This document shows, one piece after another, positions 1-12,800 of a stretch of DNA of 64,000 nt (position 1 is its first letter; each line of letters begins with the position of its first letter). Below the pieces are notes generated by a model. It was given only the letters and a program-made list of their open reading frames with translations. It was not told where the DNA came from and ran no database searches. The stretch is from Pomphorhynchus laevis (taxonomy: Eukaryota > Acanthocephala > Palaeacanthocephala > Echinorhynchida > Pomphorhynchidae): contig WNNJ02000892.1 in NCBI GenBank assembly GCA_012934845.2, positions 38,798 through 102,797 of the forward strand, written 5' to 3'. Both the position numbers and the translations under genes were made by a program.

Positions 1-269
1 TACATGTTGGTTAAGTCGTCAAGTGAAGTGTTTGTAAAGGCGGCAAAAATTAGGAGCGGGGACTAGAGAAGGTTTATACGCAAGTTATTTAGATCAAGTT
101 GTTTCCATGGACGGTATATATTAAATGTTAATTTAATGTTCATATCTAAATATACACCTTCTAATATGTACACCTCCACATGTACATATTTTGGAAGAAT
201 CTAGTGGTGTAAAAAATTAAATTAAAAGTAAGTAGAAAAGGTTTATTTAAGTGGCAAATGTGACTATCA
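1..269. other. AT-rich flank, no gene seen
   Basis: No convincing open frame or repeat was recognised. Bases 120-180 resemble loosely the region near 1780-1810 (a short stretch reading 'atgttaatttaatgttcatatcta' occurs in both with small changes), so it may be a scrap of the Naiad element described below. Confidence 0.4.
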
Positions 270-1765
270 GTCACTTACAAGCCCACTAAAATGACAATTT
301 TTTTATAAATTAGGATTCCGTAGAAATGCAAATAAACATTTTTTAAATTATACATATGATGATGCAGTAACATTTGAGGGAAGATTGTTCCACAGTTTAG
401 GCCCTGCAATCGAGTATGATCGATGCGCGGTGAGCGAAAAATGACGTGGAAGATATAATCTTGATCTTGTAGAATAACTGCGAAGCGAAATAGAAGTTGT
501 GGATTTACTGGATAATGTAGGTAAGATGAGCTGTGAAGGGGCGTTGGCATTTATAATATTCCACATAAGGCATGCTAGAATTTAGAATTTCCTTAAGCGA
601 AAAATATCTCTAACGGCCGAATTTAGAATACTTTGCAAAGATTTGAGCGATGATTTCGGACAATTAATAAAAAGACTGACAGAATAATCAAGTTTGGAAA
701 TCAGAAGATAATTCACTAATTTCACCGTAGTGAGGTATCGAGATGATGTCTTACTTGCCTAATGTCCCTCAAGATAAGAAAACAGCAATGACGCCAATGT
801 CGACAAAGATGATTTAGACAATCAGAAACAATGTCTGCAAGATCATTAGCGGAAGAAGGATCACAGTCTGCATACAGCACGATGTCATCTGCATATTGAA
901 TTAAATGAAAACCATAAGGAGAGGCTATATATGTTAGGTCGTCAAGAAGAAGTGTGAATAGAAGATGTCCAAGAACAGAACCTTGAGGTACGCCTTGTGT
1001 GATTTGATAAGTAGATTAGGCAGTTGAATTAGATTCAACACTAAAAGATCTACCAGTAGATATGATTGGAACCATTCGATAACACTAGATGAGAAACCGT
1101 ATCGGTGACGAATAAATGCAAGGAGAATTTGATGGTCAACGACATCAAAGGCTGAAGCTAAATCAAGCGCTATAATAAAACCAAAACGACTCTTATCAAT
1201 GGCGACAAGTAAATGGTCAAAAATTTGAGTGCATGCAGTGACGGTTGAATGATGTTTACGATAAGCATATTGCGAGGAAGGAAACAGGTTATTTACATAC
1301 AGATAGTCACTTATTTGATGTAAGATTAGACGTTCAAAAAGTTTTGAGATTGTCAGCAGGTGAAAAATTGGTCTGTACGAAGAAGGAATCATGGGATCAA
1401 GAGATGACCGCTTCACAAGTGGCCGTATAATGGCGACTTTGAAGGAATCAGGATACTTGGAATACCGAATTGACGAATTGAAAAGATAACACAAATAAGG
1501 TAGAAGTGTGTGGATGCAAGATTTCAACACATTAGTTTGGATAATATCTCGGATAGATGTTGTGTTTGGTAACCGTGTTAGTGCAGTTAATATTTGCTGA
1601 AGATGTATAAGCGTAAAGTAGAAAAGTTCCGGCAAATGATGATTCAAGACATAAGAAAAGTCGTCATTAAAAGAAGCAAGAGTGGAAATGTTTGCAGTAA
1701 GCATATCACGAAGGAATTCAGCATAAATGCAAGGAGAGTGTTGATTTCGGACATGAACGTCCAAA
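270..1765 (-). mobile_element. L2/CR1-type LINE, ORF2 RT fragment
   Basis: Reading the minus strand from about 1764 downwards gives a LINE reverse transcriptase. Seen are SSYRPI, ERLILHQI, the HST box, LDLASAFDVVDH, then in a neighbouring frame [10 protein letters not shown] and the catalytic YADD (about 850-870), and at 290-560 the conserved ORF2 tail with GPKLWNNLPSNV. The order matches L2/CR1-clade ORF2 proteins. The endonuclease and ORF1 are absent, so the copy is 5'-truncated, and frames shift several times, so it is dead. It resembles LINE E at 18-22 kb in clade and motif order but is AT-rich, so it is an older, separate family. On its upstream side it abuts a Naiad RT fragment near 1770-1790. 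Confidence 0.85.
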
Positions 1766-1774
1766 AGTAGTTTT

Positions 1775-2985
<1,211 letters not shown>

Positions 2986-3000
2986 CATGAACGAGAAACA

Positions 3001-3267
3001 ATGGGACCGAAATTTGGTGGAGCAATTGAAAAGTGCTCACGATGTGGAACCACAGTGTATGCTGCGGAAAGAATTGGTGCGTGCAGTTCGCAATGGCACG
3101 AAAAGTGCTTTAGATGTAAAACTTGCAATACAACGTTGACTTTGGGTACATATAAAGATCAGGATGGAGAAATATACTGCAAAGGTTGCTTCGCCGATAA
3201 ACTTCTTCCACACGACAGAAACCGCAAACAGGCCGAGGAGGAAATGAAGGCCAACAAACAGCTGTAA
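3001..3267 (+). CDS. single LIM-domain protein (CRP/MLP-like)
   Basis: An uninterrupted 88-codon frame encodes one LIM zinc-binding domain. The eight ligands are visible: CSRC (about residues 12-15), WHEKC (32-36), CKTC (39-42) and CKGC (60-63), with the VYAAE and GEIYCK signatures typical of cysteine-rich/muscle LIM proteins. LIM domains bind two zinc ions and act as protein-docking modules on actin filaments and in nuclei. Small CRIP/MLP-type proteins of about 80-95 residues are known, so the length is normal. ATG at 3001 gives the best fit; an earlier ATG at 2989 is in another frame. There is no intron, glycine-rich linker or second LIM domain. A Naiad fragment abuts its 5' side, so no promoter can be seen. 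It could be an intact small gene, a last exon or a retrocopy. Confidence 0.7.
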   Translation: MGPKFGGAIEKCSRCGTTVYAAERIGACSSQWHEKCFRCKTCNTTLTLGTYKDQDGEIYCKGCFADKLLPHDRNRKQAEEEMKANKQL

Positions 3268-3849
3268 TTCAGTAGTTTTTGTATTTGATTTTTTTACTTA
3301 TAATTGTTTGTTATTTTCATTTTCTCTCCAATTTTATCTAATATATAAGTTTTCCTATGATTGATTGTTTCCTATGTAAACAATCAATATAAACAATTAT
3401 TATAAACAAATGATTGTTTATATTTTTTCTAGTTATTATTATTGTCTGATTAGAGTATTTTATATTACAATAATTATAATTAATTAATTTTTGATTAAAA
3501 TCGGCTATTATATTATAGTAAGACGATTAAGTGACAACGTGACTTCACCCACTTAAGACTCGGCGTTAAAGGACCACTAAATATTTGTCTACAAAATAAT
3601 ATTTGCCAGTTCATGTAAGTGAGTCTACGTTTTTATAAATTAAAAACGTAGACTATTTATAAATTAATTTATAAATTTAATTTACAAATTAAAAATAATG
3701 CTAAATAAAAAATTTATAAAAAATAATAAGATAATTAAAAATGATTATGCAGTGATTTATTAAAGCCACTCCGCCTTTCGGCTTGGGCATATAAAAAAAT
3801 TATAAGATAACAAATATAAAGTCAGAACAGTTGTCTTTCTTCTTATTTC
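3268..3849. other. AT-rich spacer with degenerate Naiad tail
   Basis: No gene is visible. The minus strand of roughly 3590-3800 resembles the Naiad 3' tail (a 'gatttagcattatt'-like motif and the terminal 'acgtagactca' motif). A short GC-rich hairpin with a GAAA loop lies at about 3770-3790. Confidence 0.45.
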
Positions 3850-5515
3850 TTGAGCTGCTTAAAATTGCATTGATTGGCTCAAATTGATTGTACGTGACAC
3901 AGGTACGCATCGTCAGCCGAAATAAGCCTAAAAGTCTACCCCTACTTCAGCCTATCTATTGTTTTTAAAGATAAACAATACAAATGAGCACAGGAAAATA
4001 CATGTAAGAGTGATGAGCATGCTGTGTTGCAAAAACAGCATACACAAGTTGATGATCGTTCATGTATGATTATTCCTTTTTTACAGAACTTGGAGTGACA
4101 TTTGTCAAGCGAAGCTCTCCAGATTAAAGTGCGCTTACTTGCGAGAGGGCTACGCCAAGCTGTTTGAAGAAAAACAGGAGTCTGATAGATATCCTGATCA
4201 AGTTTAAGTACTTTGCCGTAGAAGTAATTTAGATTTTTAAGAAAACCGTCAGTCAAAGGAAGATTCATCTCTTTCTGCAATGAAACTGATAAAAGAGGCA
4301 GCGTTGCTAGAACTTGAACAGCCGTAGATGAATTTTTTAGAAATACGCCTGCTAACCTTTTTAAATCTTGACAGGCACTTATCTATCTGGTAAAAGTTTC
4401 CTGAAGTCAAGTCTAAACAGATACAAGCTATTCCATATTGTAGTCTTACAACTACATATTGTAGTCTTGGAACCAGCATTATATAAAAATATCGTAACCC
4501 AGCCTCAAAAGATAATTTGCCTAGTTCAGACAGTCCAGATGTTGCCTTCACAATTTTATCACATTTAAGTTCAAAATGTTGATAAAATGACCATCTAGCT
4601 GTGATTAACATTCCAAGATACAGATACTTCGATTCAAAATCGAGTGGAGCGTCTTGATAGCATAGAATGTCCGATCGACTTAGTCGACCTTCTCTTCGGA
4701 ACTTAATTACCTTAGACTTTTTACGGTTCACTCGAATACGATTAGTAAAACAGAACGCTGAGAGCGAGTTTAAAGCTACTTGGGCATTAGAAATAGATTT
4801 GGAAATAATAGCAAGATCGTATGCATAAAATACACATGAAATATCTAAAAGATTGTGACTTAGACTGCTAGGAAGATCAGCAATGAAGAAACTGAATAAC
4901 AAAGGACTTAAGAGGGTCGCCCTGAAGGACACCACGATTGGTAAGAAACTCATTCGAATATTTTATGCTGTCAAAAATGCGAAGAACGTTTGGTTGCAAA
5001 ATAAAATTCAATAAAGAATAGGACCGCTTAAACCTACACTACGCGCTAACTTTTCTAAGAGAAGTTTTCTATCAACTAAATCGAAAGCTTTTTGGAAATC
5101 AATAAAAATAACATAAATAGATCGATGTTGTTGAAATGCGTCTATTACACATCGTCTAACAGTGTTTATTGCATCTGTCGTTGATCTATTAGGTCGAAAG
5201 CCATACTGCTCTTCTGGGAGAGAATTATGACAATGTTGAATTAATCTGGAAGCAATAACGTGTGTTAAAAATTTATAGCAATGATTTAGAAGTGTAATTC
5301 CACGATAGGAGTTTGCTGGTTCTGGGTTGCCTTTACCTTTATAAAGTACTTTGATAATACCATCTCTCCAACCACATGGAAATAAAGCACCTAATAAAAG
5401 ACAATTAAAGAAGTAAGTCCAAAAATGAGCAAGACAGAAGAAAGATTGTTTAATTTGCTCGACACAAAGAAGATCGGATCCCGCAGCTTTACGAGAAGCT
5501 GCGAAGAAAAATATA
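3850..5515 (-). mobile_element. LINE RT fragment, clade unresolved
   Basis: Minus-strand frames give a non-LTR RT: NSYRGITLLNHCYK, EEQYGFRPNRSTTDA, IFIDFQKAFDLVDR (5515-5050), then a degraded catalytic box (YAYD where YADD is expected, near 4830), NRIRVNRKKSKVIKFR, and a thumb region with GLSELGKLSFEAGLRYF. The C-terminal part (about 4000-4080) has a Cys-rich stretch with CVCCFC and a later His/Cys pair. No endonuclease upstream is visible, so it is 5'-truncated, and several stops and frame changes make it dead. It differs from LINEs A-E in this window. The RNFRxGG-like thumb is shared with many arthropod and other invertebrate LINEs, but I cannot assign a clade. Confidence 0.75.
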
Positions 5516-5779
5516 ATTAAAAATAATTAAAAATAATAAATAATTGCTGGTCAATAATAACTTGTCAGCAGAGCAAATCATATCAGATAATTGAGTCTAC
5601 GTATTTTAAAATAGAAATAAAAATAGATATTAGAAATAAAAATAAAGATAAATAATAAATAATAATATAAGATGTTATACAATTTATATCAGGTGTTTTT
5701 CTAATATTATAATTCATCTTAATCAGAAAACAAGTACAAGAAGTCTAGTTTTAATCAAATAAACACAGTTAATTAGAAA
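5516..5779 (-). repeat. AT-rich stretch with Naiad terminal motif
   Basis: The minus strand near 5560-5620 contains the Naiad end motif ('acgtagactcaattatctgat'-like), matching ends at 23.0, 24.0 and 60.0 kb. The rest is simple AT-rich sequence. Confidence 0.5.
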
Positions 5780-6960
5780 TATATTGATGGTTCTCCCGCA
5801 AAACAAGCCGCGTTTCCTCGTTGCACCGCAGCGCTAATTAGCTACACGAGGAAACTCATTGCTCGTTTATCTCCGGTCGACCGAACTTATTTATTCCAAG
5901 AAGCTGCAAAAATGTGGCAACTGCTTCCAGGGTTTCGATAGCGATCGTAACAAACTTGTACAACCGATCATCTAAGCCGCTATATTTGGTACGCTTCACA
6001 AGTTCAGCATGATCAGCCACGGAACTTGCAGAATGTACAGCGCGCTATGTGACTGCTGCGAAATTGTTTGGGCAAGTAAAGTCCCAAACAAGCACTCGCC
6101 CCGCCTTCCACGACAGTAACGAAGCCCCCGTCGGAGCGCTTGCCGTCGTCTCTAGTCAAACTGACAGGTTCTAGTATAGATGGAATTACAGCTGAGACTA
6201 GGGCCATTCTTACAATTCCAATGACTGCTGAATGGCTACATTTATGCCTTTGTTTTGTTGCAGTCTATCGCATTTGCGCTGTTTTTCCGTACCGCTTCTC
6301 AGCATATGCATCGATGTGGTTGAGCACATTGAACGCCAAGTCATAATGCAACTGCGATGGACAATGATTGGTTATCAAGCCGGGCGCCGACGGAAGCTAT
6401 CGGTAATGCTTCGAAGAATGTCCCAGACCATTTTGAAGCGGTAGCAATGAGGCGAGCACGAGATTCGGGACTAGTTGCTTTATCAACAAGCTTTTGATGA
6501 CACGAATCATAATTCCCCCATCCATCGTTTTTGAATGGTTGGCTCCGATGGAATATTGCTTGAAATTCGGCGTGCCATTAGCCTGTAGCTTTTTCAAAGT
6601 CTGAGTCTGGTAAGAGTGGATAAAGTGACGGTATTTAACTAGCAAGCTCTTGGTTAGCACTCTTGTTAAGCATCCGGAAGATCCGAACGCGTGTATTGCG
6701 ACTTCTAGCGCTTCTCGGACACCAAGACTTCCAAGTTTGATCGGTAAGGTAGTCTGCAGCCACACATCATCAGAAAGCGGTCAGCACCATGCTCAGTAGA
6801 CGTCGGACTTCTGCATCGAATGAATGTAGTTCCTTGCTTCCAAAGCAGAGCGAACATTTAAGGAGTAAAGCTATTTTTGAAAGGCGTAGTTTAAGGCTTT
6901 ACACAGAGCTCCAACAATATTAGTTTGGCCTCCTAGAGGAGCCAAGCTTTATATTAGGTT
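5780..6960 (-). mobile_element. RT-REL retroelement fragment, subfamily 1
   Basis: The minus strand carries the C-terminal half of a reverse-transcriptase protein with a restriction-enzyme-like nuclease. Seen from 6770 down are LPIKLGSLGVREA (the post-RT region), then SILEPVSLTRDDGKRSDG (about 6130-6190), which matches the EPxGLxRxDGKRPDG block with its PD-type acidic residue, then KRTKYSGLDDRLYKFVTIA (about 5950-6000) and the terminal AAVQRGNAACFAGEP (about 5795-5840). These blocks and their order match a family I recall from arthropod and cnidarian genomes. The RT core is missing, and stops and frame changes mark it as dead. It is a different subfamily from the elements at 15-22, 36.6 and 40 kb. 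Confidence 0.7.
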
Positions 6961-7029
6961 AAAATTTAAAATTGAAATTAAAAGTAAAAATCATTTGTTA
7001 TGAATTGACTAATAAACAACATATGATTT

Positions 7030-7172
7030 ATCAGAATAAGTATTAGAATTCATCAGGTGGAACTACAGGGTTATCAGGTTTCGGCCCCCATTCTTCGACC
7101 AAACATAGCAGGGGTCCAAATACGCGCTAATGACGTATTTCCAAGAAATTTGACTATTTAGTGTCCCTTATT
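7030..7172 (-). repeat. Naiad 3' terminal repeat, minus copy
   Basis: The minus strand matches the Naiad tail: the 'aaatacgtcattag' segment, GGACCCC, CTGCTATG, GGTCGAAGAAT, GGGGGCCGAAACCTGAT, then CCTGATGAATTCTAA and the TTATTCTGATA motif. It is one of at least six copies of this tail in the window. No coding part remains. Confidence 0.8.
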
Positions 7173-7965
7173 CTATTATAAAGCATAATATTTATTATCC
7201 ATATACCATCCATAAAATTTTTTAGCTTTAACGTTAAAATTTATTTTTCATAATATTTTATTTTATATATTACTATTTTCTGTTTGATTTATTATTGCTA
7301 AATAATTTAATTTATATTTCATTTAAATATAATTTAAAGATTTTCATTATAAACATAAATTCTTACTTTCAATCTTTCAATTGTCGCAAAACTATGCAAA
7401 ATATATTTATAGCTAGAATATTCGTTATGTAGTAATTTTAATGTGTATAACACTTCGAAGTTAATTCTATCACATTCTAAAACTGTATGACTCTTAAAGA
7501 CAATTGTCAATTCGGTAAAACATTACTAACTTCAATATAGTTAATTTCATGCTTTATGGAAAATTTTACGTAAATTAAGTCTAGTGCTTAAGACTAGTGT
7601 AAAGTGACTTTACTAATTTGAGTAAATTTCTTGTTGTCTAGACAGTTTTACTTAAGTTAATTGAATAATTTTAAAAAGTTCTGCAACCGCCAATATTTTC
7701 ATGCATTTTTATGTATTTTTAGATCACGATTTTATTTGTTTCTAAACTTAATTTTTTAATTCAAGAAATTCTAACAGCATTACTGAATTAAAAAACTATT
7801 GAAAATGACACTGTGTTCAAAGCTTTCAATAATGAGGAAAAAATTTTTTCATATCATGTTAATAAAATTAATTAATATGAAAAAAGACATGAATATACAA
7901 AATATAAATGGCGAATATAAATCCGCCATCTTAATGTTTGTAATCCATTGTAATATTATATTATT
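7173..7965. other. AT-rich region, nothing recognised
   Basis: About 800 bases with no supported gene, RNA or mobile element. The short open frames at 7799-7990 and 7849-8052 are low-complexity and run into a LINE tail. Confidence 0.5.
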
Positions 7966-8345
7966 ATATGTCGACTTCCAAGGGAGCTGAAGCTCGTAAG
8001 GAAGCATCACATCGAATAAACAAAAACATAAAAAAACGTAAAAAAACATCAAGAGTTCACGAGGTCAAGCTTTAGGCGTTCTTTGAATTGCACAGCAGAA
8101 GAGCTGTTGATTACACCAGGTGATAATCCATTCCATCGTTTATAGACGCGATCCATCACTGTCGTGCAATTTGTTCGATGCTTTGAACGATGCTTTAAAC
8201 ATAGCTCGTGTCCACGTAACATTGAGGATTCACGAAGACAGAACAGCTTCTTACAAGGATGGTTAGGCACGCGCAGCGACATCCACACTAGTGTAAGATC
8301 TGCAATCAACAGATCGCATTCAATAGATCTTATAGCCATATTGCA
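7966..8345 (-). mobile_element. LINE C, 3' end only
   Basis: Bases 7966-8345 are nearly identical to 48669-49030, the 3' end of the long LINE C copy. The minus strand encodes the end of ORF2 (ADLTLVWMSLRVPNHP, LCLKH, VYKRWNGLSPGVINSS, ERLKLDLVNS stop near 8049), followed by the 3' UTR ending in GTCGACATATAATAAT. This copy has a short extra repeat in the LKHRSKHRTN region. It is severely 5'-truncated. Confidence 0.85.
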
Positions 8346-8574
8346 ACATATACTATAGGGTTTCTGGGTGTCAGACAAAAGTAAGAGGGGTGGCCATATT
8401 TTAATAAATTTCAATCTCGCAAGCCGCACATACCAAATTTGCTGGTAAAAAATAATACATGCATTGGATGACAAACAAAAACGTGTAGATAGTTAATTTT
8501 TACAATAGAAAAGAAATTGTTAAGCAAGAAACACAATGCAGAATAATAATTAGCCATTTATATTATATTATTAT
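8346..8574. other. unassigned sequence between LINE C and LINE D
   Basis: No homology recognised. At 8555-8600 is a TATTA-rich run that is probably the 3' tail of LINE D copy 1. Confidence 0.4.
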
Positions 8575-8689
8575 ATTATATTATTACTACAGGTCGTAGC
8601 CATTAGGCTGTTTTGACCGCTCACATAAAAAACAAATAAATACAAGAAAAAAATCAAAAACATCATTCAGTATATACATCAGAACCATG

Positions 8690-11328
8690 GGTACTGCAGC
8701 AACCACCATTCGTTCTCATTTCGAATCCAGTTATTTATATTGGATTTAAATTCATTGATTGTACGCATCGCAACGACATCAACTGGAAGACGATTCCAAA
8801 TATTCACCGCTCGATGAGACAGTCGGAAATGACAAGGGTATTTTCCGTGGACATTTTCCGTAATATCGGTCTTATAAGAGCATTATATAAACGCACAACA
8901 CAAACGGGAGATAAATCTTTAAAGCAATTTTTGACAATATAGGTCATTCTTCTTGCTGCGTTACAAATCCTATCAGTGTTAGCACGTGTTTTCAGATTGT
9001 TTTGAACAATTATACCAAGATCCAGAACGGACTGCGTGGAAACAACAAACTCATCGCCAATAAAATATTCTTGACTCACATTGCTATGACCTAATCTCAT
9101 ATGTGCACACTTTTTAATATTCAATGAAATTCCAGTGTTTAAAGACCATCGATAAACAATGTTTAGGATATTTTGAAAGTCATTTCGATCCTTGTTGGTT
9201 TTAATCAATTTCCATACCTTTACATCATCGGCAAAAGCTAAAACACTACAATCCTCAATTAAATCTAGTAGCTGATATATAAATATGTTAAATAACAAGG
9301 GTCCTAAGACTGATCCCTGTGGTACTCCTGAGGTGATAGGACGATAAGACGATAGGCATTGACCTACACGAACAGCAAAGGATCTATGTTTAAGAAAATC
9401 TTGAATCCAGCTTATAATGGAGCGATTGACTTTATAAGACTGAAGGGTGGAAATTAGCATTTTGTGGGCCACCCTATCAAAAGCCCGACTAAAGTCAAGA
9501 AATATTACGTCGATACAGTACACGTTAGCAACATGTCCAACCCAATCTTCACGAGCATGTAATAAGTTTGTAAGACATGAACGCCGAGGGCGAAATCCAT
9601 GCTGTGCATTATTGAGAATTCTCAGCGAACTCAAATGATCATATAAGCGTATGTTTAATATGCGCTCAATCACTTTGCATACAACACCAGTTGGACTTAT
9701 TGCCCTATAGTTATTCGGATCATCTTTTTCACCATTTTTATAAATTGGTACTACAATCGCTTTTTTCCAGGCAGCAGGTAACTTCGAAATGCGCAAGCTC
9801 AGCTCAAATATGGAGGCTAATGGCTCAGCCAGAACAGGAGCAAGTAACTTAAGAAGTTGGGGTGAATATCATCGGGGCATGCCGCTGATCATCTAGATAA
9901 CCTAGCCAATTCAACAAAAACCTCATGTGCTGTTATCGTTAAAACTGGAGAAACAATTTCTACCTGTTGTGATGCTGCATCTCCACATATGCTAGAGAAA
10001 GGATCTGGTGTCAGTTCAAAAGCAGATGCAAACAATTCTGCCATGCTGTCTGGCGATGTCACTCGAGTGTTACCGTCTCTTAAAGATGAAATACTGATAG
10101 CAGAGTTCTGGATCCTTTCACATAAGCCCAAATTTTTTTTGGTTCTGTATCAATTTGTAAAGCTAATTGATCTTCAAAACTTTGCCTTTTTGTAATCTTA
10201 AGGCGATTGACGAAATTTCGGAACATTGTATACCGCTTTTTTAAATTATTCTGATGACGGCTTTAGTTCAAATAGACGATTCCTATGTTTGAGAGCATAT
10301 CGCAATTCAGTGTCAAACCAAGGAGGGTATTTAGCTTTACCTTTTGGTACTCTACGGAGTGGTGCAAACTTATTTGCAAGAGCTACTAGACATGATTCAA
10401 TAACATGCCACCTTACCTCAATGTCTTCACTAGCACAGTTGAATGGTGTTCTTAGTGCCGCCTCTCGTAATGAGTCTTCATCAATTTGTTGCCAAGATCT
10501 TTTCGACACTATTAAATTTTCCAGTTTTGGGATCATACACCTAGAAAAATAATTGAATAAGATCATGCAATGATCGCTCAATCCAATAGGACTCTGATAG
10601 CTCATATTACCCACACTTGTAATTAATTTGGAAAATACCAAATCTAGACAAGATTCCTGGTTTTGCGCGAATCTGATGGGTGACAGCACATGTTGCTCTA
10701 ACATAAGATCATTTGTAAGAAAATTCAACAAATCCACATCTTACTCGGAAGAACTACTATCCAAAACATAATTCCCGATGTGACCAGCTGAGGGTATATT
10801 AAAATCGCCAACTAGTAGATATTCTTCAAGCTCAGAACAGTGACTAATTAGTGTAGAGAATTCATTACTCAATACGGATGATTGCGGCGACCTGTAGCAC
10901 ACGGCAATACCTAAGGGACCTCCGAAGTGTGAAACAATGACTGAGAGAAACTCACACGTGCCCAGTTCATTTTTAAAATTACGAGTGGAAGTAATGTTTA
11001 AGGATGTCGTAATATATAGCGCAACACCTCCACCCTTCCGAGACTCTCTATCAGCTCTCACCAAATTATATCCCATAATAGCAATTAAACCATGGGGGAT
11101 ATCACGATGCAGCCATGTATCAGTGAGAGCCAGGATCGCTGGTTTATTTAAGATGATCCGTGCCTTAAGTTCATCAAATTTTGGTAAAATACTCCTTAAA
11201 TTAGTATAGGTGACACTAATACCAGAAGCAGAGGGTAATTGAATAGTAATGTTGGATGTGATATTAATGCGCGCTAGATTTCCTAATTGTAAAATGGAAT
11301 CCCTCGAAGAACTCTCCAAACTCACCAA
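8690..11328 (-). pseudogene. LINE D ORF2 (APE endonuclease + RT), broken
   Basis: The frame begins next to the ORF1 stop. Endonuclease motifs are YTNLRSILPKF, LTDTWLH, RKGGGVALYI, VGDFNIPS, LDLVFSK and GLSDHCMIL. RT motifs include [56 protein letters not shown] and [10 protein letters not shown] (catalytic FADD near 9230). The tail has NIWNRLPVDVVAMRTINEF. The reading is broken by a stop after the GDFN region (about 10741), a frame change near 10120-10130, stops near 9850-9890, and the ~290-bp deletion near 8850. All but the deletion recur in copy 2, so they predate both insertions. Confidence 0.85.
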
Positions 11329-12449
11329 CGCACGAATGGTCGCCGACGAACTACTCGAAAATTTCTTATCATTAGATCAGTCTCTCCATTCGATCTTCTA
11401 AATGCTAGATTAGCACGAGCATTATTAAGCAACAATCTTTCCTCAACCGAGAGATCTTTAAAAATTTTTGTCGTCTTACCTTTCAAGCGATAACCTCTAG
11501 CTAAAACTGATCTTGTATTATCTGCAGAATCAAATACTACTTTAAGTAATCGTGGTTTATGTTGTGCTTTTTTACCAAGACGAAATAAGCTTTTGACATT
11601 GAGACTACGCGCAATATCCTCTTCACCCTGAACGAATATATCCGAAAAGACCTTACGAATAGAAACTACGTCATCATCCACACGGGTCTGAACGTTGTCT
11701 GCAGAAGATTCAGTGATGTTAGCGAAAATTACGCAAGTATTTCTGTTTCTAGCACGATTCCTAATATTGATAATTTCAACAAATGTCTTATCTGTCAAAT
11801 CCTTGGATTTCAGTTCATTTTCATTTCCGACTGCCACATCATTGCATACTCTATCATCGTCTCTTGTCTGTGTTCTACTTAAAGGCTGCTTCAATACATT
11901 CATTGGTCGAACAGGAGTAGAAATGAATATATTGTGGTTCTTAGGACTGTGTTCCGCGAATATGTCAGATAAAGGTGAAGGCCATTTAGGAATATTCGCA
12001 GGTATAACTTTATTTTTGTCGTTTGCCATCACAGTGCTGTCATTTATATTTCTTCTTTGTTTATACACCGTCCTTGAATGTTTATGTCCTCGTGTCCAAA
12101 TGCGAGTCGAACTTGAAGCATCTATTACGTCTGGTTCCTTATTTGAATTGACTTGTAACGACATCGGCGTAGTGATTTTGCTCTGGCATATACTAGATTC
12201 TTTGTCAACAATTTGTTCTTGAAACCTACGTGTCTTTAAGTTAAAATGAGCATTGTCCTTTGCTGATGTCAATGAACTACAAAATACGATTGACGCAGTA
12301 CAAAAACCACATATGAATGTTCTTCTACTCAATGTTTCAGCATCTTTATGTGGTACAGTTACTGTAGTCCAGACATTGCAGCCATCACCATCACATCCTA
12401 CTTGTTTTGAATTGAATTCAGGAATGTCGTTTCCCTTACGTCTGCCCAT
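11322..12449 (-). CDS. LINE D ORF1, intact 375-codon frame
   Basis: The ATG at 12449 starts MGRRKGNDIPEF and the frame runs uninterrupted to the TGA at 11322. The N-terminus has a zinc-binding pattern (CDGDGCNVW about residues 19-27, then ICGFC about 46-50), like a degenerate PHD/treble-clef finger found in some CR1-group ORF1 proteins. The C-terminal third (residues about 240-375: CVIFANI, VKSLFRLGK, LLKVVF, FKDLSVEERLLLNNAR) looks like an RRM-like nucleic-acid-binding fold of the ORF1 chaperone type. The stop overlaps the beginning of the ORF2 frame by a few bases, which suggests coupled translation. The same zinc motif occurs in LINE E ORF1 (18179). Role in the element: RNA binding in the ribonucleoprotein particle. 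Confidence 0.85.
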   Translation of the reverse strand: MGRRKGNDIPEFNSKQVGCDGDGCNVWTTVTVPHKDAETLSRRTFICGFCTASIVFCSSLTSAKDNAHFNLKTRRFQEQIVDKESSICQSKITTPMSLQVNSNKEPDVIDASSSTRIWTRGHKHSRTVYKQRRNINDSTVMANDKNKVIPANIPKWPSPLSDIFAEHSPKNHNIFISTPVRPMNVLKQPLSRTQTRDDDRVCNDVAVGNENELKSKDLTDKTFVEIINIRNRARNRNTCVIFANITESSADNVQTRVDDDVVSIRKVFSDIFVQGEEDIARSLNVKSLFRLGKKAQHKPRLLKVVFDSADNTRSVLARGYRLKGKTTKIFKDLSVEERLLLNNARANLAFRRSNGETDLMIRNFRVVRRRPFVRW

Positions 12450-12464
12450 AATTGTAATTGTATA

Positions 12465-12800
12465 TGGTTATTGTGTATTTATGCGATTTTCTTCCAATAT
12501 AGAAATATTGTTCCAATATAGATATACTTCCGTTGAAGTAATCGTTAAAGGAATCGTTAATATGCAATAAGAAATTTCTTAGTACTTACTCAAATTTTAT
12601 TACTCGCTATTTGTATGTTTATTAGAAACTATATTTTTTAAGGAGCTTCATCTTTTGAAGCTTGTGGAAAAATTTAACAATACAAACGTTTCCCATTTGG
12701 ATTGACCAATGCGGTATACGTTTTTGGTTATTGTGTATTTATGCGATTTTCTTCCAATATAGATATACTTCCGTTGAAGTAATCCTTAAAGTAATCGTTG
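12465..12800 (-). repeat. repeated LINE D 5' UTR unit
   Basis: A ~75-90-bp segment ('ttgtgtatttatgcgatttt', then 'ttccaatataga' and 'acttccgttgaagtaatc') occurs at 12468-12550 and again at 12728-12800. In copy 2 (26625-26904) it occurs once. Between the two lies the rest of the 5' UTR (12557-12720), which copy 2 also has. The layout resembles promoter monomers stacked in front of some LINEs, or a second truncated copy. Confidence 0.7.

Larger units (their letters stand above)
8575..12725 (-). mobile_element. LINE D copy 1, near full length, APE-type
   Basis: This minus-strand element runs from a 5' UTR (about 12725-12450) through ORF1 (12449-11322) and ORF2 (11328 to about 8690) to a 3' UTR ending with a conserved 'gtgagcggtcaaaacagcc' stretch and a TAATA-rich tail. 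It matches LINE D copy 2 (+, 26625-36605) almost base for base. Copy 1 lacks roughly 290 bp of ORF2 near 8850, where sequence jumps from the RT thumb to the C-terminal domain. Protein motifs (APE endonuclease, FADD RT, C-terminal NIWNRLP) place it in the Jockey/CR1 group. It is not functional as it stands. Confidence 0.9.

Noticed and set aside
3767-3795. GC-rich hairpin as a tRNA or other structured RNA gene
   Set aside because: It is a single short hairpin without a cloverleaf or box A/B pattern.
7799-8052. Small open frames on both strands
   Set aside because: AT-rich, low complexity, and partly inside the LINE C 3' UTR.
11695-12222. Long plus-strand frame with membrane-like residues
   Set aside because: It is the antisense shadow of LINE D ORF1; the same shadow appears at 31217-31516 on the other strand.
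12253-12570. Plus-strand frame (105 codons) repeated at 26784-27101 minus
   Set aside because: It is antisense to the start of LINE D ORF1 in both copies, and its apparent conservation is due to the element.
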